From assembly GCA_964442185.1 (NCBI GenBank), contig CAYTWT010000222.1, positions 1 through 11,883 of the forward strand: a stretch of 11,883 nucleotides of DNA, given 5' to 3'. The stretch is from CADEEV01 sp964442185 (GTDB lineage: Bacteria; Acidobacteriota; Vicinamibacteria; Fen-336). Under the pieces are notes generated by a model. It was given only the letters and a program-made list of their open reading frames with translations, made no database searches and was not told the DNA's origin. The translations under genes were made by a program, and so were the position numbers. This document shows positions 6,663-11,883 of the stretch, piece by piece (the first letter of the stretch is position 1; each line of letters begins with the position of its first letter).

Positions 6663-9110
6663 CTACTCTGCCCGCAGTGCTTCGGTAGGGCTGATTCTCG
6701 AGGCGTATCTCGCGGGCATGTAGCAGGCGATCAGGGCGACCGCGATGAGCAGGAAAGTGACGCCGATCAGCACGGGAAGACTGTTGGTCTGCATGCCCGG
6801 GAAGAGCGCCCCGATCAGACGGGAGACGCCAAAGGCGCCGAGCAGGCCGAGGGCGGAGCCGATGAGCGCCAGCGTTGCTCCGGAAGCGAGCACGAGGCGG
6901 GTGATGTCTGCGGCCTGGGCTCCCAGTGCTATGCGGATGCCGAACTCGCCGGTCCGTTGGGCCATGGTGCGGGCGACGACGCCGTAGATGCCCAGGGACG
7001 CCAGGCCGAGCCCGAGCACGGCAAGCAGGGACAACATCTCGCCGACGATGGCCCATTCGTACTTCGCCCTGGCGATCGTGGCCTCGGCCGGTTGGAGCGT
7101 GCGCACCGCCAGGTCCGCGTCGAGGCCCGCCATCGTGGTGCGGATGCTGTCGACGAGCGCGGACGCCGCGCTACCGGCGGCGCGCACGGCGATTTCGCTC
7201 GAACGCCGGGGCTCCTGGGCCACGGGTTGGTAGAGCTGGTAGGCCACCGGGATATCCAGGGAGACCGATCGGACGTCCTCGACGATGCCGACGATCTCTC
7301 CCCACTCGACGGTCCTGCCGCCGGCCTGGGCGATGCGCCGGCCGAGAGGACTTTGGCCGGCAAAAAGACCACGGGCCATGGCCTGGTTGATGATGAAGAC
7401 CTTGGGCGAAGTGAGTGTCTCGCTTCCGTCGAAGCTGCGTCCGTCGAGCAGGCGGGTGCCGAGTGTCTCGAAATAGTGGGGGCTGATGCCGTTGACGACG
7501 GCGACCGGCTCGTGCCCGGGTTGGGGTGTGTCGCGACCGGCGACGAGGTACTTGCGGGGCTCGGCCAGATCGAAGAAGGGCATCGAGTAGGCGAGGCTGG
7601 CGGATTCGACGCCGGGCAGAGCTTCGAGTCGTTCCAGGGCGTGGCGTTGGAAGTCCGTGATCTCCTTGTCGCCCGGGTAGGTGGCGGTCGGGAGGAGCAT
7701 GGTGCCCGTGACGAGGCGGTCGGACTGCCAACCGTACTGGCGGTCGTTCAAGCCCTGGGCGCCGCGCGCGAAGAGGGCGGCGCCCGCGAGAAGGACCAGG
7801 GCGAGGGCGAACTGGCCGACGATGAGGGCCTGGCGGAAACGCTGATGGCCGCGGTCTCCGGTGGTGCCGCGCGCTCCGCTCTTGAGCGTCTCGTTCGGGT
7901 CGAGCCGGAGCGTGAAGAGCGCGGGGACGACGCCGAAGGCGAGGGTCGTGAACACAGAGGCGGCGAGCGCCCAGCCGAGCACCCGCCAGTCGAGGCTGAA
8001 CTCGAGGCCTTTGTCATCCCCCACGAAGGACGACATCCTCATGTAGCGCCTCATCCAGTCGTTGGTCCACATCGCGAAGTAAAGGGCCCAGATGCCGCCG
8101 GCCAGCGCCAGCAGCAGCGACTCGACGAACAGCGGGCGCAGGAGCCGCATGCGCGACGCGCCGAGGGCCGAGCGCACGGCGAGCTCGCGGGCTCGGGCGA
8201 TCGTGCGGGTGAGCAGGAGGTTCGCCAGGTTGGAGCAGGCGATGAGCAGCACGAAGCCGGAGAGACCGGTGAGCATGCCGAACATGGCCGGGACGACGTC
8301 GGGGGCCACGCTGCCGTTGATCGGGAGGCTGCGCCAGGTGGTTCCGGCGTTGACCGCGGCGAAGTCGGCCGCGAGGCGGCGACCGAAGCTCGTGATGAAG
8401 GCTTCGGCTTGCGCGCGGGTGCGGGTGGGCGGGCGACGCCCGACGAGGCGGAGCGAGGTGGTGCTGCGGTCGCGGGTTTCCTGTTCCGTGAGAGCGAGGG
8501 GCCGGAAGAGGTCGAACACACCCAGGTGGCGCCAGTCGTTGAGGGTAGCGGGCAGCACGCCGACGACGTCGTGGGCTTGGCCGTCGACGCGAACCGTGCG
8601 GCCGATGATGCGGGCGTCACCCCCGAAGCGGTTCTGCCAGAGGCGGTGACTGATGACGAGGACGCGATGGTTGCCCGGGACCTCTTCGTCGGGACGGAAG
8701 CTGCGGCCGAGCTCCGGCGCGATGCCGAGGGTGGAAAAAAGATTGGCGGAGGTGCGCAGGCCGCGGGCCATGTCCGCGGATTCGCCGGGTTCGGAGAGGC
8801 TCATGTCCGAAAACGCGTAGGCCGCGATTTCCCCGTAGCCGCTCACCTCGGCCTTCAGATCGAGGTAGTCGGCCGGCGACACGCCGCCCCGAGAGTTCTG
8901 GGGAGTCGCTCGATAGACGCGGTCCATCTGATCGCTGTCGGGATAGGGCAGCGGCCGCAGAAAGATTTCGTTGACCAGGCTGAACGCCGCCGTATTGGCT
9001 CCAATGCCGAGCCCGAGCGTGACGATGGCGATGAAGGTGAAGCCGGGAGATCGACGCAGCGACTTCAGGGCCAAGCAGAGGTCTCGGAGGATGGCGGAAA
9101 GCTCGTTCAT
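6663..9110 (-). CDS. ADOP-type MacB/FtsX-family ABC permease, complete
   Basis: An 815-residue inner-membrane permease built of two MacB/FtsX units. The first membrane segment is at about residues 22-46 (GFTFIAIVTLGLGIGANTAA), followed by a periplasmic MacB core at 50-260 and three segments near 276-300, 326-348 and 377-401. The second unit has a segment at 427-449, a periplasmic core at 460-680, and segments near 688-712, 735-760 and 778-798. The end, ARYASRISPTEALRAE, is typical of FtsX-like permeases. This 4+4 layout in one chain is that of ADOP proteins, which usually lack a neighbouring ATPase; none is visible here. Start ATG 9110 has GGAG at 9121-9124 on this strand. Likely role: ATP-driven export or envelope mechanotransmission, substrate unknown. 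It is a close paralogue of the next gene upstream. Confidence 0.88.
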   Translation of the reverse strand: MNELSAILRDLCLALKSLRRSPGFTFIAIVTLGLGIGANTAAFSLVNEIFLRPLPYPDSDQMDRVYRATPQNSRGGVSPADYLDLKAEVSGYGEIAAYAFSDMSLSEPGESADMARGLRTSANLFSTLGIAPELGRSFRPDEEVPGNHRVLVISHRLWQNRFGGDARIIGRTVRVDGQAHDVVGVLPATLNDWRHLGVFDLFRPLALTEQETRDRSTTSLRLVGRRPPTRTRAQAEAFITSFGRRLAADFAAVNAGTTWRSLPINGSVAPDVVPAMFGMLTGLSGFVLLIACSNLANLLLTRTIARARELAVRSALGASRMRLLRPLFVESLLLALAGGIWALYFAMWTNDWMRRYMRMSSFVGDDKGLEFSLDWRVLGWALAASVFTTLAFGVVPALFTLRLDPNETLKSGARGTTGDRGHQRFRQALIVGQFALALVLLAGAALFARGAQGLNDRQYGWQSDRLVTGTMLLPTATYPGDKEITDFQRHALERLEALPGVESASLAYSMPFFDLAEPRKYLVAGRDTPQPGHEPVAVVNGISPHYFETLGTRLLDGRSFDGSETLTSPKVFIINQAMARGLFAGQSPLGRRIAQAGGRTVEWGEIVGIVEDVRSVSLDIPVAYQLYQPVAQEPRRSSEIAVRAAGSAASALVDSIRTTMAGLDADLAVRTLQPAEATIARAKYEWAIVGEMLSLLAVLGLGLASLGIYGVVARTMAQRTGEFGIRIALGAQAADITRLVLASGATLALIGSALGLLGAFGVSRLIGALFPGMQTNSLPVLIGVTFLLIAVALIACYMPARYASRISPTEALRAE

Positions 9111-9244
9111 TGCATTTCAGCTCCGCCCACCCGTCTTGCAGACATCGCGCCAGGCTCTGCCGCTGGCCACATCCTTCTGCATGGCAGGGCTTTGTCCCCA
9201 GGCCTGGACTCTCCATGACAGCACCCGCCTGTCCGCTCGCGGCG

Positions 9245-9271
9245 CCCAACGTCCCGGAACCGGGACTTGGG
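9245..9271. repeat. Strong hairpin between the two permease genes
   Basis: GTCCCGG at 9251-9257 and CCGGGAC at 9260-9266 are perfect complements around AA. The pairing extends through CCCAA (9245-9249) with TTGGG (9267-9271) across a single bulged C, giving twelve pairs. It could act as a mRNA stability or attenuation structure between the permease genes. There is no T-run on either side, so I do not call it an intrinsic terminator. Confidence 0.45.
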
Positions 9272-9286
9272 AGGACGACAGGCGCC

Positions 9287-9308
9287 GGGCTTCGGTGCGA
9301 GCCCCTAC
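9287..9308 (-). repeat. REP-like element with GTAG head
   Basis: Read on the minus strand, GTAG (9308-9305) is followed by GGGCT, an eight-base loop and AGCCC (9304-9287). A GTAG head on a short GC-rich palindrome is how REP elements mobilised by RAYT (TnpA-REP) proteins look, for example in xanthomonads and pseudomonads. Only one copy is in the window, so repetitiveness cannot be shown here. It lies 16 bases from the strong hairpin at 9245-9271. Confidence 0.3.
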
Positions 9309-9433
9309 AGAAGCGCTTTGGCGATCAGACTCAGACCCGAACTTCTCGGGCGTGGCGGTTCGCGCCCACAGCGTGCACAGGCCATAGCCTACGTCGGCCA
9401 GTCCGAGCGGCAGATTGAAGTTCATCCGCGTAT

Positions 9434-9440
9434 CCTCCTT
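9434..9440 (-). promoter_or_regulatory. Near-consensus Shine-Dalgarno between permease genes
   Basis: AAGGAGG on the minus strand lies eight bases before ATG 9425. It is better than the ribosome sites seen for the two recognised minus-strand starts in the window. It lies just after the stop of the upstream permease (9482-9484), as expected for a downstream gene in an operon. Yet the ORF it serves looks broken. Confidence 0.55.
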
Positions 9441-9481
9441 GCATCGGCCTGCAAGCCCTCAGAGCCTCTCCCCTCCATGCT

Positions 9482-11883
9482 CTATTCCGCCCGCAGTGCT
9501 TCGGTGGGGCTGATTCTCGAGGCGTATCTCGCGGGGATGTAGCCGGCGAGCTGGGCGATTGCGATGAGCAGGAGGGTGGCGCCGATCAAGACGGGAGCAT
9601 TGCTCGTTTGCATGCCGGGGAAGGCCGCCGCGAAGAGTCGGGAGATGCCAAAGGCGCCGAGCAGGCCGATAGCGGCGCCGATGAGCGCGAGCTTCGCGCC
9701 GGACGCGAGCACGAGGCGGGTGATGTCTCGGGCCTGGGCGCCCAGCGCGAGGCGGATGCCGAATTCGCCGGTGCGTTGGGCCGTGGTGCGGGCGATGACG
9801 CCGTAGACGCCCAGCGAGGCCAGGCCGAGCCCGAGCACGGCCAAGGAGGAGAGGATGCTGCCGAGGACGCCCCATTGGTAGTTGGCCCGGGCGATGTTGG
9901 CCTCGGCGGGCTCGAGCTTGCGCACCGGCAAGTCAGGGTCGAGCGTCGCCATGGCGGCGCGAATCTCGCCGACGAGCGCGGCCGGCGCGATCCCGCCGGT
10001 GCGCACGGCGATCTCGTTTTCGGCCCGGGGCTCCTGGGTCATGGGTTGGTAGAGCTGGTACGTCACCGCGGTCCGATCGGGGTAGACCGATTGGACGTCG
10101 GCGACGACGCCCACGATCTCTCCCCATTCGATGCTCTTGCCGCCGGCCTGGGCAACGCGCCGGCCGATCGGGCTTTCGTCACCAAAGAGACCACGAGCCA
10201 TGGCCTCGTTGATGACGAACACCCTTGGGGAATCGAGGGTGTCGCCTTCGCCAAAGACGCGTCCGCTGCGCACGCGGGTGCCGACGGTTTCGAAATAGCG
10301 GGAGCTCACCCCGTTGATGACGGCGGCGGGCTCGTGGCCGGGCTCGGGAGTGTCGCGACCCGCGACCAGGTACCTGCGGGCCTCGGCCAGTCCGAAGAAG
10401 GGCATCGAGTAGGAGATGCTGGCGGATGCGACACCGGGCAGCGCTTCGAGACGCTGCAAGGCGAGGCGCTGAAAGTCCGTGATTTCGTTGTCGCCCGTGT
10501 ACGTGGTCGTCGGGAGGCGCAGGGTTCCGGTGACGAGGTGGTCGGACTCCCACCCGTAGCGGCGGTTGTTGAGTTCGTGGAGTCCGCGCGCGAAGCTGGC
10601 GGCGCCGGCGAGTAGGACCATGGCGAGGGCGAATTGGCCCGCGATGAGGACCTGCCGGAAGCGTTGGTGGCCGCGATCCCCAGTGGCGCCACGCGACCCG
10701 CTCTTGAGCGTCCGATTGAGATCGAGCCGCAGGGCGAAGAGCGCGGGGACGACGCCGAAGGCGAGAGCCGTGAAGAGACAGGCGAAGGACGCCCAACCGA
10801 GCACGTGCCAGTCGAGCGTGAAACCGACTCCGACACCGTTGTAGTTGTCCTGTGCGCTGGCAACAGCCATCCAGTCGAAGCTCCAGAGGGCGACGAAAAG
10901 GGCACACAGGCCGCCGGCGAAGGCCAGCAGCAGGGACTCGACGAGCAGGGGGCGCAGCATCTGGGCGCGAGAGGCGCCGAGGGCGGAGCGCAGGGCGAAC
11001 TCGCGAGCGCGGGTCATGGTGCGGGCGAGCAGGAGGTTCGCGAGGTTGGAGCACGCGATGAGCAAGACGAAGCTGGAGAGACCGACCAGCATGACGAGTA
11101 TCGCCTGGCCATCCTTGTCTATGAAGCTGTCCTCGATCGAGACGGTGCGCCAGGTGCTTCCGGCGTGGGCGGCGGGAAACTCCGCCGCGAGCCGGCGACC
11201 GAAGTTGGCGCCGAAGGCCTCCGCCTGCGCGCGGGTGAGCGCCTTCGAGCGACGCCCGACGAGGCGGAGCCAGGTGGAGCTGCGGTCGCGGATTTCCTTT
11301 TCGTCGAGACCGAGTGGCCGGAAGACGTCCACCCAGGACAGATGGCGGTAGTCGCTGAAGGCAGCCGGCAGCACGCCGACGACCTCGTGGGGCTCGCCAT
11401 CAACGCGAACCGTGCGGCCGACGATGTGAGCGTCGCCCCCGAAGCGATTCTGCCAGTAGCGGTCACTGATGATGAGCACGCGGTGGTTGCCCAGGATCTC
11501 TTCGTCGGGACGGAAGCTGCGGCCGAGTCGGGGGTTGGCGCCGAGGGTGGAGAAGAGATTGGCGGAGACGCGGAGGCCGTCGGCCATCTCGGCCGGCTTG
11601 CCGGGTTCGGAAAGGCTCAGGTCCGACCCGGCGTACGCCGCGATCTCGCCGTAGCCGTTCATCTCGGCCTTCAGATCGAGGTAGTCGGCCGGCGAGATCC
11701 CGCCGACGGGGTTCTGGGGAGTGGCGCGATAGATGCGGTCCAAGAGGTCCGCGTCGGGATAGGGCGCCGGGCGCAGCATATATCCGTTGAGGATGCTGAA
11801 CATCGACGTGTTGGCGCCGATGCCGAGCCCGAGCGTGACGATGGCTATGAGGGCGAAGCCGGGAGCGCGACGCAGCGACTGGC
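9482..11883 (-). CDS. ADOP-type MacB/FtsX-family ABC permease, 5' end beyond the window
   Basis: The visible 799 residues begin QSLRRAPGFALIAIVTLGLG and run to ARYASRISPTEALRAE. By alignment with the neighbouring paralogue only about 15 N-terminal residues lie off the right edge; the ATG at 11803 is internal, within the first membrane segment. The layout is the same 4+4 membrane segments around two periplasmic MacB cores. Long stretches match the paralogue, for example DYLDLKAE, SLSEPG, NLFSTLG, GRSFRPDEE, RFGGDA, GRTVRVDG, IACSNLANLLL and WGEIVG. They differ most just before the second membrane segment and in the loop after the third (FDWMAVASAQDNYNGVGVG here). No ATPase subunit is visible. 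It is the upstream gene of the minus-strand cluster. Role: probable export or envelope permease, substrate unknown. Confidence 0.87.
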   Translation of the reverse strand, partial: QSLRRAPGFALIAIVTLGLGIGANTSMFSILNGYMLRPAPYPDADLLDRIYRATPQNPVGGISPADYLDLKAEMNGYGEIAAYAGSDLSLSEPGKPAEMADGLRVSANLFSTLGANPRLGRSFRPDEEILGNHRVLIISDRYWQNRFGGDAHIVGRTVRVDGEPHEVVGVLPAAFSDYRHLSWVDVFRPLGLDEKEIRDRSSTWLRLVGRRSKALTRAQAEAFGANFGRRLAAEFPAAHAGSTWRTVSIEDSFIDKDGQAILVMLVGLSSFVLLIACSNLANLLLARTMTRAREFALRSALGASRAQMLRPLLVESLLLAFAGGLCALFVALWSFDWMAVASAQDNYNGVGVGFTLDWHVLGWASFACLFTALAFGVVPALFALRLDLNRTLKSGSRGATGDRGHQRFRQVLIAGQFALAMVLLAGAASFARGLHELNNRRYGWESDHLVTGTLRLPTTTYTGDNEITDFQRLALQRLEALPGVASASISYSMPFFGLAEARRYLVAGRDTPEPGHEPAAVINGVSSRYFETVGTRVRSGRVFGEGDTLDSPRVFVINEAMARGLFGDESPIGRRVAQAGGKSIEWGEIVGVVADVQSVYPDRTAVTYQLYQPMTQEPRAENEIAVRTGGIAPAALVGEIRAAMATLDPDLPVRKLEPAEANIARANYQWGVLGSILSSLAVLGLGLASLGVYGVIARTTAQRTGEFGIRLALGAQARDITRLVLASGAKLALIGAAIGLLGAFGISRLFAAAFPGMQTSNAPVLIGATLLLIAIAQLAGYIPARYASRISPTEALRAE

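Larger units (their letters stand above)
9117..9425 (-). pseudogene. Short ORF with ADOP-like start, probable permease N-terminal remnant
   Basis: A 102-codon ORF fills most of the gap between the two permeases and ends six bases before the next start. Its ATG 9425 has an almost perfect AAGGAGG at 9434-9440. The first residues, MNFNLPLGLADVGYGLCTLW, resemble ADOP N-termini of the pattern 'L-x-DVRYGLRTLWRRPGF', but the hydrophobic membrane segment that should follow is absent. After about residue 30 the sequence turns into Arg/Ser-rich text that overlaps two palindromes (9245-9271 and 9287-9308). I read this as the start of a former third permease, or the original start of the downstream one, cut by an insertion or deletion. 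Translation of the ORF is still possible and could couple the downstream start. Alternatively it is a real unknown small protein. Confidence 0.4.
6663..11883 (-). repeat. Tandem paralogous duplication of the permease gene
   Basis: The two permease genes lie head to tail, about 370 bases apart, and align over their whole visible length with almost no length difference (800 against 799 residues from the matching Lys/Gln). The last 60 or so bases of each (6663-6722 and 9482-9541) differ at only a few positions, and similarity stays high through much of both genes. A tandem duplication followed by divergence explains this. Gene conversion may have kept the 3' ends alike. Confidence 0.75.

Noticed and set aside
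6637..7056. N-terminal extension of the flavoenzyme to 7056
   Set aside because: The extension overlaps the permease 3' end and encodes Arg/His/Pro-rich text; the Rossmann motif begins right after ATG 6636.
6357..9218. 953-codon plus-strand frame opposite the first permease
   Set aside because: It is an antisense shadow from high-GC codon bias. The encoded protein is low-complexity Gly/Glu/Arg, while the minus strand encodes an unmistakable permease.
9608..10615. 335-codon plus-strand frame opposite the second permease
   Set aside because: Same kind of low-complexity antisense shadow; it echoes the shadow at 6357-9218 because the two permeases are paralogues.
1..11883. CRISPR array, tRNA, rRNA or phage genes
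   Set aside because: No regularly spaced direct repeats, no cloverleaf with a T-loop GTTCGA-type core in context, and no phage structural motifs were seen.

Overview
The window is GC-rich bacterial DNA with long open frames on both strands. The gene content is a secreted ExeM/NucH-type nuclease with a C-terminal PxKF module, tandem MacB/FtsX permeases of the ADOP (acidobacterial duplicated orphan permease) type, an EthD protein, and an IS91 relic. It fits an environmental Gammaproteobacterium of the Xanthomonadales sort, or a related GC-rich lineage such as Acidobacteriota. There is no rRNA or other phylogenetic marker, so this placement is inference.

Layout. (1) 1-3409: a short leader, then a large secreted multidomain nuclease on the plus strand: signal peptide, lamin-tail domain, Ig-like domain, OB-like region, endonuclease/exonuclease/phosphatase domain, PxKF tail. 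(2) 3410-4834: a gene-poor, eroded stretch. It holds one plausible 80-residue ORF and three remnants: the C-terminal end of a conserved hypothetical protein, the first 49 codons of a DUF4143-type AAA+ ATPase with its Walker A motif, and a frameshifted IS91 transposase tail. A Fur-box-like palindrome lies just before the ATPase start. (3) 4835-5140: an intact small EthD-family gene with a near-consensus Shine-Dalgarno. A 73-bp imperfect palindrome 49 bp after its stop (5190-5262) has the layout of an integron attC site. (4) 5278-11883, all on the minus strand, transcribed right to left: a large permease running off the right edge, a short ORF with a very good ribosome site that looks like an ADOP start remnant, a second complete paralogous permease, and a FAD-dependent amine-oxidase-like enzyme 26 bp downstream of it.

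Working together. The two permeases are close paralogues and probably form an efflux or envelope unit, but no ATP-binding subunit is visible. The flavoenzyme follows the second permease closely enough for co-transcription. The EthD gene and the flavoenzyme converge on the attC-like palindrome. I did not find a clearly new multi-gene system. The best leads are the attC-like site beside the EthD gene, the stacked gene remnants, and the structured region between the two permeases.
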